From Candidatus Borkfalkia excrementavium (GTDB taxonomy: Bacteria; Bacillota; Clostridia; Christensenellales; Borkfalkiaceae): a stretch of DNA of 40,172 nt. Below, one piece after another: positions 17,901 through 21,968 of this stretch. The stretch is taken from positions 1-40,172 of the forward strand of contig DXCO01000013.1 of assembly GCA_019115945.1 (NCBI GenBank). Reading direction: 5' to 3'. Made by a program: the position numbers and the translations under genes. Within the stretch, counting starts at the first letter, position 1. Each line of letters starts with the position of its first letter. Below the pieces are notes generated by a model. That model was not told the DNA's origin, made no database searches, and saw only the letters and a list, made by a program, of their open reading frames with translations.

Positions 17901-18719
17901 TACGGCGAACTTGCCGATGAGATCAAAGCGTACGCCGCTTCGCGCGTCAAAATGTCCGAAAGTTGGAAGCAGGTGCGCGTTTACGCGGGCAGAAACACGC
18001 TGGCGCTCATTCTGTTCAAGGGGCGCAAATTGTGCATCGCCTTCGCGCTCGATCCCGCCGAATATGCCGATACGAAATACCGCGGTATAGACTTATCCTC
18101 GATCAAGCGCTTTCAGAAGACGCCGATGCTGCTCAAACTCACCTCCCGCCGCCGCACGATATACGCGAAATATTTGTTCATGCAGGCTGCCGCGAAAGTA
18201 GACGCGGTCCGCGGTTCGGTCAGGCGCACGCGCTTCTCTCTGCCTTACCGCACGACGGAAGAACTCGTCGGGGCAAAACTCGTCAAGATCCTCTCCAGCG
18301 GAAACGTGGGCGAAAACACCGAGATCGTACAGGCAGACGTTGCCGCAATGATCCGCGAAAAGGTATCTCTGCGCGAAGCGCAGGCGGCCCTCTCCGACGA
18401 AGTTGCGGCGGAATTGGTCGAGCACGAAACGAAAGGGGATTTTTCCGAAGAGCCGGAAGAAAGACCGGAAGGTCCCGATACCAAGGGCAGGCGCGCGATC
18501 GTCAATATCGATACGCTCTCGAAAAACTTTGCGGCGGACGACGTGGTGACGCTCGAAGTGCTCAAAGCAAAGGGACTCGTGCCGAAAAAGGCGTCCTCGC
18601 TCAAGGTCTTGGCGCGCGGTTTCATCGATAAACCCTTGCTCGTCGAAGCGCACGATTTTTCCCTCGATGCGGTCAAAATGCTGCTTCTCACGGGCGGCAA
18701 AGCGATCCGGATCAAATGA
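2865..18719 (+). CDS. Giant exported modular repeat protein with membrane anchor and uL15-like cytosolic tail
   Basis: A single uninterrupted frame of 5,284 residues. Residues 1-36 are a Sec signal peptide (MMSTRKR, hydrophobic core, VYA/AED cleavage). About 38-412 resemble bacterial Ig-like domains. About 413-4525 are a long array of MBG/YDG-like beta modules, with recurrent GWxYG, YTGEEP, WTExxxxYDG and LKDxxNYxW motifs. A juxtamembrane domain precedes a transmembrane segment at 4653-4676, followed by RRKK. Then come a PDGG(S/T)D linker, a second hydrophobic stretch (4751-4790), an acidic linker, a conserved basic domain (about 4987-5110) and a uL15-like end (5209-5284). No LPXTG motif was seen. 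The ribosome-binding site GGAGGT precedes the ATG. The gene is monocistronic, with its own promoter and terminator. The likely role is a cell-envelope adhesin or scaffold anchored in the membrane; the cytosolic function is unknown. The modules are seen directly; the topology is inferred. Confidence 0.95.
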   Translation: MMSTRKRIGISLFAVLLMSIAAFAIAFFLPQKSVYAAEDPSSYTGITAELRRDEENNIVDAEGENVRIFANSSEFSLDDLKQVLIVKAAPVGGGEAVELTAEDYELSGSLTVIGDNEITVTFGTHSASVMVPAEGVELEKLVIDTSALNGVTIFVTDTIDVFKEYIKVTGVRNDGSAYDGGAEIKDYQISGEMRHGLQTFRVTFASVSATFEYTVTPIEVVEATATSTQNGQTIYSTADSTTLSWYLSLNVRYNNGNSGVYTGGFTVEVCQETEDDPATLRPTAAEAKLPSYERKVVARIPVEGNDDVVSEPVVLTITPATILGMTARITNKAYSAYTSLSAEDITVTLMYSDFTPRTLSAGEYKVIYDEEDLERDYFLVGDTTLQIEYTGYEYLESGEVASATVNNVRVVQAEYNMPTMSTMSDVYTGQEIIKYLNGFDDKNMEVLNSTADRYEAGQNQSGESALLLYAVSAGKYSVTIRLNNENYKWGSIGGDGGVLNDDGSITYTWQITKVSISAGDVSLSISGWDYGESGRPSVTVYATVGGDRIDIASELLEENKITFYYGGTVNGSLDPFTLVTQDIDKVPTQAGSYTVYISIEESTNYYGITKSETRRFTINRASVAIPVLEDNKLEYKGELIQPTVVSPETDKYDITNAGGTDVKTDGTRYTVTLTLKDKNNYRWSDGKTDDKALEWDIVPADNELDFTVGENLGGGLPGWIYGSEPSSPQVTAISFGKDRLEEIVYTYYYKAWNDSDFTKVTGDLSAASPSGYYYAVASLTGTSNYYDVTTEPVYFMIWRAEVFANPSLGITEYEYTGSQITVDESGFDKSDTYYTYSGHSGEDVKEYTITFTLTENYRWKGTAVDDAVRTKKIVWEIYKKAIDAPSLQNPSVVYASGGNATEVDGYDVDTMQVVEGSASEGLVWSSLPSISTAAGAGDYTIRFELKDKANCAWDSRDDERDYIELTWTVTQAPNKLKGTLTIRGWTYGKYNSDLGASGISASFGTVEYIYYTDEACENIVSASPAEMEAGNYWVRAEVVGNKDYASIHSDPVPFKVLRQGIAQPTISPEGDLPFTGEEQTKTLSDFDADLMEFTYSENLTVGGSGSTRTFTARNVADDYAVTVSFKDEVIKNYTWGEDGDPDLQPAEEISFTWKITPVENPIDFDLFAGWAYGNTPSTPSATAWYDNAAVLFKYYKKGAGDKWQEITEGIEDNRLPADTPAGEYKIVAYVEKGANYNYTEEEQTFTVKQNTDVTLTVTFDPDGWYYQDGEKYILTVSKAFVGETEIDLKDLVTVSYRTKGWTEDSWGEWQTVSLSGFAYTFANDLAAGVYEVKAVVSDTADYTEEVWNQSFTIDRQIVTAPKTAGEGDNGRVLTYADGAGLVPVAIESAATDSPLYAIVEYIRMGNGDTSLGPAKPFEIGNYFVVLALNDPANYQWAINNDEQGSDEDEKDEIEDVSTGRVKLWYEIARDDYEATVTITGWTYGDTDYADNKPAIATTNSEALAAIERGDVTYWYTGTVYNDSDPYTSEPNKDYTVGIPPQAGEYTLHVRIVELANYREKTITCTFTITPKDITVTITPNDGVYGSTKAATATPDGLASGDSLEGLGIVWAYTGTGTHVPPTDVGNYTVSLTVSNKNYNLTGVTAADYIITPAPLTVTAKSDAQDNTITYGDEAPKYSFTVSGWQNGDQIHLEEQIAVSGDYKRGDGVGTYHITLNKPEFSNYVVTWNDAGLTVQWREISIDIGDQSAGYTGKEPKVDNTKYTLSSGEELSDLPAGITLLKEGGAAAGTYAITLGEWSNKNYVVTQASAGTFTISPADFTGKETVKGFDVTYKGEAYSIFENALLSGVKTVDGTQLSAENWSFEVDGAAQTSVKDVKVENGEVSAYDVSFTLTAPNHNDFKSTFEITIRQAALTVSAQNATVIYGDAAQAMTVKYSGFVGGEGDENGANEGILGGSLSFAWDKEYAVGDAADSVYTATPQGFTSDNYAIQYKSGTLTVQKREITVVIGNQSSVYTGEEPLISSECGIGYTYAEGSREEYAGDTAGILLEKEPGADYRENGYKITLQDFTNKNYIVNVQDNKSGTFTIEKADITVTPFENFTFTYDGKDWVILDHVNDYAVTVNDQEANWSFTADDMSVSVLKDVKVDAEGAAVAYTVDYIITAANHNDKPGMFTVLIQKAKAEIFWTEDSFTYDGTNQREKVEAEYTDLELGGRIGLLVTLDGEFRDHNGGAKYTFTAAFNDADNEKHNYYIAEEDRTNEYTMKQRALTVSVDDASVMYGESVSQDSFSVTYTGLAEDEAANADDKSALDARLEYTWTYQAGDWVTASGKEYTVGLNPIVYDNYSITLEKGALTVTARPIRVGIDYKTSVYGEALLGLTAHVLEAEGEYYALYTGDVGKDEQIYTVGFQDGITPKSADTYEVVGTHLNGSSDLGVNYDITFCGQVAENGEYISGQPAHYVITRRSVDSTITVPDVLTYDGDEKEATFTVSTGDFADGDNVTTELYYFGTLANGDPYYSAEEPTLQAPTDAGSYTVVLVITTENEDDYVFSTPSTAFKISKAEYNWYGIDFTEKPYTRVYDGQAHSPQLTKMPEAGEDEIVPDVTFDKGITDVTGAGGVTFKAYFSSDSYNYTLPFTELSVKVIITPVTVTIDWTEETEFFYDGTNQSGKISATYKDVFGGVQTLVLSRPEFKDYSPDLYSFEVTGFSAGDNPVNGYGQYNYILPTDSSLTRGYSMQKRAVEIYAKDAEMYYGDSVPTSSEIMAWGYREGSAEFVAEDGIRFAVYTNATDSSEITTETRTYFTYIVEPVPGSGGYNARLKNYDITGLGVSGNVGVMTVLPRPIEIVINDQTAVYDGEEPDVLQELGETDGYILAEGSKSIVAGTDPGIVLKKASGVDVSDYEITLDSRANENYAVTVKDGKAGTFMITSAALSYDISPYEQEYIGEAVDFATYSAETVHSRDADSVEWSFSLTEGSGYVSFDELKPNFVNVQTTVVYYKLTADNHQEVTGKITVTISQGAVDLQVTFNPSGWTYKDESSLYPLTFTAKVGSLDLTESVKVTYSYKGWSEGEDWSEIGEEMDEYAAAGYYKVVVSVGETDNYVLSQPYTREFTVAKYILNVSWQYTNVGLEQVTEGQIATNTIANFDPEIMTVTGVNIDADGSSVTIPAALGTYTVTVSIRSEHLNNYEWGNPDTGNTANRTISFTVSTATNYITITIDEESWVYDGNTPWEHGLKATALSDPDGVNITFMFARGEEGQSEEDAAQIASYVSVAPSDAGVYWVRAFAPGGGDYGAGYGYKMFIIEQDTVTRVSQPDEIYSVEYERNTLQTYTPEGFDPDLMQIAGNTARVAGDYDAVITLKDPTNYKWADGEANDEIDIAWKIAKQKLALPTLGETDGQSAVSEYDPAADTIFINAFDDLTMGIGRTQDATYNVDEEGRPVMVASSAGTHILYIKLKDTANYEWADDTVSDKPLTWTIETAVFDIAAAVRYEAQSLPYTGTEQRIEFTLTGEDLPAYVRYSYSDGFTDSGSRTLSVTFTSADRNYQFTQNGEKVNSVTLRAQLTITPFVIEEINWTEQTHYTYSGEDQSGLIGAYYVNALGVQTTLAVTSPEEGFVDYSESGYEFTADFAGMQGGNERHNYVFSEDLLAGKNLPVKTYYIDKQAVTVTVSDQTAVYTGEEAVLMQGEERYTVSAEVYTGFAVTIVFADEAEHVNAGGYAITGTFSGEEEISENYQLTFTQATLTVTPAPVTLTIVSGGGVYMGEISPAAVPADSVVGIVGEDSAEAFIENDLILTYEGQPNDPAAEYHSGTDVPSLAGVYTVRASVKEGGNYSLQGTSVAFIVERRALTFAAEDQFYTGSAITVAEENLAGQRYGAVFGETFVFSANDGRTEVGAASVTLRLNDTYNYCWAYPDDEPSECTLEWYVIQSENVLEADASLTDDTWTYGEQMPEITAPVGKFEGEIVYNYYYKSGESYFLLGGQPVNAGTYYLRATIVGNENFTDVSGDYIRFTIEADVYDMQSVSLSDAKVTYDGNEHSLAFTGDLPVGNDDLPIGVAVSYEGDRVNAGTVQVTYTFTSASGNYVFVTEGGERVNSLSLTATLTIEPRRIDSVHWSGSDYVYDAKDHATDIAASYTDVNGETVSLAVSVQGGAFRDYSADGYVFTASFASEEGSAERRNYLLPDEITQTYFIRQKEITVQIGKDAETEYVYDGEGKPVSVNFVGAADEVEYALTYTGTPNGTEENSYQSDAAPSAAGSYTASVALKDPDGNYRLIGARSFAYAIDRAAVEAPDLTAVSKVYNGKEQTSGFTAGEGYTVVNAKGTDAGEYAAVFSLEDKNNTAWSTGGTDDLFAVFAITPAGQGDLTVSAPDMDGWIYGETPSAPSGAVAKFEGGEEIAVTGYLYSDSEDGAYTSVKPSDAGTYYVKAYLARTDNYGEAFSEATAFTVSKADYDMSGITFASASVVYDGSLHTLTIAGTLPEGVRVTYENNVAAAPGVYEAVAYFEGDSKNYNEIGALRATLTVRAAELSVTIEEEFRERVVVSSQGGFDPSLTLVIEELTKETYSEYDLAGFEGYEIGAGYGLSLQKGGSVVQPEGSVVVRLLIPENMRGKDFLLLHRTGGTLEKVEYTVYGDYAVFTVDSFSEFLFVTEIEAADLMWLVILLACVAGVELILLAPILIRRKKMVPVGPDGGSDSPDGGSDSPDGEDGPDGGTDGPDGTDEGGELGTEEEKTEGEAGPQDPAPSEGSSVKINNFAVLPLFALLAAIPSGQIAAIAALGAAVAGLAVADSVLFFKKKKLKEEPAEPQEEIAEEVPAEEPAEEIAEEAIPADAPEEEPLAEQFPEEEAVAAEEETAAAIQDASLSAQESEVPEPEEAPVSEPEEAVQTEEQGEIPSAEEPEPSLAAEEPAAEEEEALAEEFAEDDFTDEDFEFFDDEEEDDEDDEDFTDDFDVEEEEVPAELAASSDGAERDGVSAAAILPLLPVAPEAEEKKKVYIRYNYSFRAKLIQSGEQIQSRYGELADEIKAYAASRVKMSESWKQVRVYAGRNTLALILFKGRKLCIAFALDPAEYADTKYRGIDLSSIKRFQKTPMLLKLTSRRRTIYAKYLFMQAAAKVDAVRGSVRRTRFSLPYRTTEELVGAKLVKILSSGNVGENTEIVQADVAAMIREKVSLREAQAALSDEVAAELVEHETKGDFSEEPEERPEGPDTKGRRAIVNIDTLSKNFAADDVVTLEVLKAKGLVPKKASSLKVLARGFIDKPLLVEAHDFSLDAVKMLLLTGGKAIRIK
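2976..4100 (+). other. N-terminal Ig-like region of the giant protein
   Basis: About 375 residues form roughly four beta-rich units of the bacterial Ig-like type. Each has a hydrophobic strand, an LTAxDYxLSG or LSAGEYKVIY-like segment, and a closing strand such as NEITVTFGTHSASVMV or DTTLQIEYTGY. The stretch at about 3530-4000 is visibly more AT-rich than its surroundings. Domain borders are approximate. Confidence 0.6.
4101..16437 (+). repeat. Array of diverged beta modules (MBG/YDG-like) in the giant protein
   Basis: At least four recurring module types are visible. Type 1 carries GWxYG (near bases 4441, 5017, 5815, 6369, 7300 and 15972; variants at 6649, 11953, 12520 and 14682). Type 2 carries Q(S/T)xxYxGEEP-like motifs (near 8083, 8873, 11391 and 13852). 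Type 3 carries W(T/S)xxxxYxY(D/S)G (near 9409, 10806, 13570 and 15187). Type 4 carries an LKDxxNYxWxDG motif before a WxI strand (near 4900, 5700 and 12940). ITYGD or VIYGD MBG-type units lie near 7860 and 8630. The modules are diverged in DNA as well as protein, so this is an old array rather than a recent expansion. Confidence 0.8.
16438..16815 (+). other. Juxtamembrane domain of the giant protein
   Basis: About 125 residues differ from the repeat modules. They include the segments VVVRLLIPENMRGKDFLLLH and YAVFTVDSFSEFLFVTE. A closing FxVDxFSEFxF-type strand just before the membrane anchor is common in large Clostridia surface proteins. Confidence 0.6.
16821..16892 (+). other. First transmembrane segment of the giant protein
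   Basis: Twenty-four hydrophobic residues starting LMWLVILLACVAG (residues 4653-4676) are followed by RRKK. By the positive-inside rule this puts the downstream region in the cytoplasm. No sorting signal for sortase is present. Confidence 0.85.
16919..16969 (+). repeat. 21-bp tandem repeat in the PDGGSDS linker
   Basis: Two identical 21-base copies (16919-16939 and 16940-16960) and a partial third encode PDGGSDS units. Degenerate PDGxDGPDG units follow. In-frame copy-number change by slippage would leave the reading frame intact. Confidence 0.85.
17115..17234 (+). other. Second hydrophobic stretch of the giant protein, probable membrane hairpin
   Basis: Forty apolar residues (4751-4790) contain a central IPSG turn and are followed by KKKK. 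They could form two short membrane helices, which would keep the C-terminus cytosolic. A single long helix would instead put the tail outside, which is less consistent with the basic and ribosomal-protein-like domains that follow. Confidence 0.6.
17250..17775 (+). other. Acidic low-complexity linker of the giant protein
   Basis: About 175 residues are dominated by Glu, Ala and Pro (EEPAEEIAEE-type repeats). They end in a run rich in Asp, Glu and Phe around DEDFEFFDDEEEDDEDDEDF. The segment is probably disordered and strongly negative, directly preceding a basic domain. Confidence 0.85.
17823..18195 (+). other. Conserved-looking basic domain of unknown function in the giant protein
   Basis: Starts KKKVYIRYNYSFRAKLIQSG and continues with a WKQVRVYAG strand, LFKGRKLCIAFAL and KRFQKTPMLLKL. 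It is compact, aromatic and Arg/Lys-rich, unlike the repeat modules. I recall similar segments beside uL15-like tails in other Clostridia proteins, but cannot name a family. Confidence 0.55.
18489..18716 (+). other. uL15-like C-terminal domain of the giant protein
   Basis: The last 76 residues match the plan of the C-terminal half of ribosomal protein uL15 (L18e/L15 fold). In order they show VNIDTLSKNF, a VTLEVLKAKGLV helix, SLKVLARG, LLVEAHDFS and a GGKA-type end. Authentic uL15 normally ends in a similar VKAHxFSxxAxxxIxxAGG pattern. No rest of uL15 precedes it. Confidence 0.75.
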
Positions 18720-18774
18720 TATCATGGGCCGCTGCACATCCCCGCTGAACGGGGCGCGGCGGCACGGAAATGAG

Positions 18775-18806
18775 GCCGATCTCTGCAAATTGCAGAGATC
18801 GGCTTT
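18775..18806 (+). terminator. Terminator of the giant gene
   Basis: GCCGATCTCTGCAA (18775-18788) pairs perfectly with 18790-18803, and TTT follows. It lies 55 bases after the stop codon. The short U tract suggests moderate strength. Confidence 0.8.
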
Positions 18807-18865
18807 ACTGTGCCCGTATCTTTTGAAAATTGCAAAAATCGATCCTTTCTTCGTGCCGCAATCTG

Positions 18866-18894
18866 TTGACATTCACAAAAAATAGGAATAAAAT
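18866..18894 (+). promoter_or_regulatory. Promoter of the cation/proton antiporter gene
   Basis: TTGACA (18866-18871), a 17-base spacer and TAAAAT (18889-18894) form a near-consensus sigma-A promoter 45 bases before the start codon. Confidence 0.88.
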
Positions 18895-18925
18895 GGTTAA
18901 GGGTCAAAAGGTTTATTGAAAAATT

Positions 18926-18930
18926 GAGGG
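18926..18930 (+). promoter_or_regulatory. Ribosome-binding site deciding the antiporter start
   Basis: GAGGG lies eight bases before the GTG at 18939. It overlaps the alternative upstream TTG (18924), which therefore cannot use it. The GTG is preferred. Confidence 0.75.
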
Positions 18931-18938
18931 AATCGGCA

Positions 18939-20225
18939 GTGGACATCACGCAAATATTTCTTGATCTGGCAATCATCTTGCTGTTTACAAAATTGTTCGG
19001 CATGCTCATGCGCAAACTCGGTCTGCCGCAGGTCGTGGGCATGGTCATCGCGGGGCTTCTGATCGGTCCCGCCATCTGGAGTCAGTTCGGCTGGGGCGCG
19101 CCCATAGATCCTGCGCCGGAAGAGGCGGATTTTCTCGACGGGATCGCAGAGATCGGCGTCGTGCTCATTCTGTTTTCCGCGGGGCTGGAAACGGACGTGA
19201 AGGAACTTCGGCGCTCGGGGCTGAAAGCCACTTTGATCGCATTCGGCGGCGTTCTTGTGCCCATGGGGCTGGGTTTTCTGGTCGCGGTGCCTTTTTTGGG
19301 CGGCTTTTCCGCGCTTTCGGATTCTGCGATCCGCCTCGACGCGATTTTCGTGGGCGTCATACTTGCGGCAACAAGCGTCGGCATTACGGTCGAAACGCTC
19401 AAAGAAATGGGCAAACTGAAAGGCCGCGTCGGCACGACGATCCTTTCCGCGGCGATCATAGACGACGTGATCGGTATCGTAGTGCTTTCCATTGTGCTCG
19501 GCTTTAAAGATCCTTCCGCCGATCCTCTGAAAACGATCCTGATGACGGTCCTGTTTTTCGTCTGCGCGATCGCGTTGGGGATCCTTCTCAAACTGCTGTT
19601 CCGGTTTTTATCCGAAAAGTACGATCATACCCGCCGCATCCCGATATTCGGGCTTGTCGTCTGCTTTGTCTTCGCGTTCGCCGCGGAAAAATGGTTCGGC
19701 ATCGCAGACATTACGGGCGCGTACGTTGCGGGCATTATTTTAAGTTCGCTGAAAGATACCGATTATATCGACCGCAAGGTAGACGTAAATTCTTACATGA
19801 TCTTTTCGCCCGTTTTCTTTGCCAATATCGGCATCGGGGCAAGTTTTGACGGGTTCACGCTCGACCTTCTGTGGTTCGCGCTGGCGTTTGTCGGGGTCGG
19901 AATACTGGGCAAGATCATCGGCTGCGGCGGCGTCGGGAAACTGTGCGGAAACACCTGGCGCGAATCCTCCATCATCGGCTGCGGCATGATCGCCCGCGGC
20001 GAAGTCGCGCTCGTCGTCTGCAACAAGGGGATTGAGGGCGGGCTCTTTGCGGGTACGGCCATCAATCCGGTCCTGCCCGTCATCATGCTCGTCATAATTT
20101 CTTCTCTTCTCTGCCCGATATTTCTGAAACTTTTGTATAAAGGGGACAGATCGGACGGCCTTCCGCTGCAGGGCGCGTCTTTCGATCCTCCTGCCCAAAG
20201 TACTGCGCGGCCGACGGAAGTCTGA
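18939..20225 (+). CDS. Cation:proton antiporter, CPA2 family
   Basis: A 428-residue polytopic inner-membrane protein of the CPA2/Na+(K+)/H+ exchanger family, with about 12 hydrophobic segments. It begins with the family N-terminus VDITQIFLDLAIILL. The LGLPQVVGMVIAGLLIGP motif and the AIIDDVIGIVVL segment, with its two adjacent Asp residues, are typical of electrogenic NapA/KefB-like exchangers. The protein ends soon after the membrane domain, so no RCK/TrkA-N regulatory domain is present. It is a single gene with its own promoter and terminator. Whether it moves Na+ or K+ cannot be read from the sequence. A slightly longer protein starting at TTG 18924 is possible but has no ribosome-binding site. 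Confidence 0.9.
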   Translation: MDITQIFLDLAIILLFTKLFGMLMRKLGLPQVVGMVIAGLLIGPAIWSQFGWGAPIDPAPEEADFLDGIAEIGVVLILFSAGLETDVKELRRSGLKATLIAFGGVLVPMGLGFLVAVPFLGGFSALSDSAIRLDAIFVGVILAATSVGITVETLKEMGKLKGRVGTTILSAAIIDDVIGIVVLSIVLGFKDPSADPLKTILMTVLFFVCAIALGILLKLLFRFLSEKYDHTRRIPIFGLVVCFVFAFAAEKWFGIADITGAYVAGIILSSLKDTDYIDRKVDVNSYMIFSPVFFANIGIGASFDGFTLDLLWFALAFVGVGILGKIIGCGGVGKLCGNTWRESSIIGCGMIARGEVALVVCNKGIEGGLFAGTAINPVLPVIMLVIISSLLCPIFLKLLYKGDRSDGLPLQGASFDPPAQSTARPTEV

Positions 20226-20253
20226 CGGCGCGCCGAACGCTCATCTTAAATGC

Positions 20254-20293
20254 AAAGAGGGATGATGCATGTGCATGCATCATCCCTCTTTTT
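20254..20293. terminator. Strong terminator between convergent genes
   Basis: AAAGAGGGATGATGCATG (20254-20271) pairs perfectly with 20274-20291. Five T residues follow on the plus strand and three on the minus strand. It ends the antiporter transcript and may also stop the minus-strand CmpB gene. Confidence 0.9.
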
Positions 20294-20335
20294 ATACTTT
20301 TGTTCCGATATACGCGCGGTCGGTTGTGCGCAGTT

Positions 20336-20965
20336 TCAATAGAGCGCGAAATGACAGCCCTTTACTGCAAGGTAAGCGATATTGAAGATAAAGTCCGCGA
20401 TCAGCAGGGCGGCCAGCACGAAGGCGATAATCTTAGCCGCGCGCCTCGGTATTTTACAGATCAATTTTTCCAAAAGCGGCCAAATGGCTCCCATGGCTAC
20501 CGTAATGACGACGCCCCAAAACACGGTCATCTCCAGGCAGACATAGCCGAAAAGATCGTATTTATAGTAACTGTAATCCCACAGTGTCACGCCGAATACC
20601 CGATCGAAAAACAGGGCGGTAACAAATTCCGCGATGGTGGGGATCGCCGCGGCGCACAGAAAATAGAGCGCGATCAATCCGATGTAAGCGGGTATTCTCA
20701 GCCAAAGGTGCAAATTTTCAGCCCGCAGAAACAGCGGTTTCAGCCTTCCGCTCCACGGCGTTCCGATGATCAGATAGATCGCGACCAGGCTGAACCCGTA
20801 AATCGTACAAAATGGCAGCGTCAGAAAGCCCCTGTCGATCCAGACTTTCCAGCGGATGCGGAAGTAGACCGTTTCCTGGCACCATCCGAAAAAGGAGATC
20901 AGCGCAAACAGTATGATCAGGTAAAAAATTTTATCCTTCTTGTCCGTCTTTTCTCTCATTTGCAT
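20336..20965 (-). CDS. Putative membrane protein of the ABC-transporter-permease-like CmpB family
   Basis: A 209-residue integral membrane protein with about six hydrophobic segments. The N-terminal segment IISFFGWCQE-like (here LISFFGWCQETVYFRIR) and the following RGFLTLPFCTIYG motif are the signature of the family Pfam names ABC_trans_CmpB. The biochemical role of that family is not established. No nucleotide-binding partner is nearby. It lies alone between the antiporter and the HAD gene, with 188 bases of intergenic sequence upstream and no clear promoter or Shine-Dalgarno. An alternative start two codons downstream (ATG at 20959) is equally possible. Confidence 0.8.
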   Translation of the reverse strand: MQMREKTDKKDKIFYLIILFALISFFGWCQETVYFRIRWKVWIDRGFLTLPFCTIYGFSLVAIYLIIGTPWSGRLKPLFLRAENLHLWLRIPAYIGLIALYFLCAAAIPTIAEFVTALFFDRVFGVTLWDYSYYKYDLFGYVCLEMTVFWGVVITVAMGAIWPLLEKLICKIPRRAAKIIAFVLAALLIADFIFNIAYLAVKGCHFALY

Positions 20966-21152
20966 TTTTTACGAAATTATTTTACGAGCCGCATATGTAA
21001 ACGGGTTGAACAAATTTTGTCAGGTCTCTGAAAAATTGTGACAAGCGCTGTCGTGCGAAAAAACAAAAACGAGGCTGGACATTCCGTTACCCCGTTCAGT
21101 AAAGGCGGGCTTTCTTACGGACATTAAACAACGCGTTCCGTCATAAGGTCTT

Positions 21153-21950
21153 TCACGCACTTTCAAGAATATCCGCAAGCGCAGTCAGCACGCCGCCCTC
21201 GTCGTTGGAGGGGATCGTTCTGCCGATCAGTTTTTTCAGCGGCGGAAAGGCGTTTTCCGTCACATAGGGGTGCCCGCACGCGAGCAGCATTTCATAATCG
21301 TTCATGTGGTCGCCGAATGCCGCGCAGTTTTCGGGCGGTATGCCGAATTTTCTCAGGATCAAGCGCAGCGCTTCGCCCTTGTTGACGTGCGGATCGGAAA
21401 TATCCAGCCAATTCCCTCCCGACTGGATGACGCGCAGCCCTGCAAGCCTTTCCGGCAGTACTTTCATGCTGTTATTTTCGGGGCCGAAGGTATCATATAC
21501 GGCGATCTTGCACACCTCCGACCGGTCCGCAAGCGATACAAGCGGCTTTTCCGCGCGCGCGTTGCTGATATAGGAAGCGCGCACGAAATCGGCAAACACG
21601 GGTTCATCGTCCTCGTAATAAGCGCAATCCACCGTGCACAGCAGGGGATACGCGCCGCCTATTTTGCGCACTTCCCCGAGCGAGCGCAATACGTTCTCTT
21701 CCGACAGAAGATTTTTGCTCAGAATCTCTCCCGCATACGCGCACAGCGCCCCGTTTTCGGCAATAAAAACCGCCTTGTCCCGTACGGGCGCAAACATTTT
21801 TTCGAGCGCGCACAACTGTCTGCCGCTGGCCGCGCAGAACAGGATGCCTTTTTCGTACAGTTTTTCGATCATGGGGAAGATCTGTTCGGGCAGCCGCCCC
21901 GAAGAATCGAGCAGCGTCCCGTCGAGATCGCTTGCAATCAGTTGAATCAT
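21153..21950 (-). CDS. Cof-type HAD-IIB family hydrolase
   Basis: A 265-residue cytosolic phosphatase-like protein of the haloacid dehalogenase superfamily. DLDGTLLD at residues 8-15 carries the nucleophile Asp and general acid Asp. ASGRQ is motif II, a Lys follows in VCKIAV, and GDHMNDYEML is the Mg-binding motif. The cap between motifs II and III places it in the IIB (Cof/YidA) group, which dephosphorylates sugar phosphates and cofactors. The substrate is not predictable. It starts 18 bases after the cardiolipin synthase stop and is probably the last gene of that operon. Its Shine-Dalgarno is weak, suggesting translational coupling. Confidence 0.9.
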   Translation of the reverse strand: MIQLIASDLDGTLLDSSGRLPEQIFPMIEKLYEKGILFCAASGRQLCALEKMFAPVRDKAVFIAENGALCAYAGEILSKNLLSEENVLRSLGEVRKIGGAYPLLCTVDCAYYEDDEPVFADFVRASYISNARAEKPLVSLADRSEVCKIAVYDTFGPENNSMKVLPERLAGLRVIQSGGNWLDISDPHVNKGEALRLILRKFGIPPENCAAFGDHMNDYEMLLACGHPYVTENAFPPLKKLIGRTIPSNDEGGVLTALADILESA

Positions 21951-21968
21951 AATATTTCTGAAAGTATG

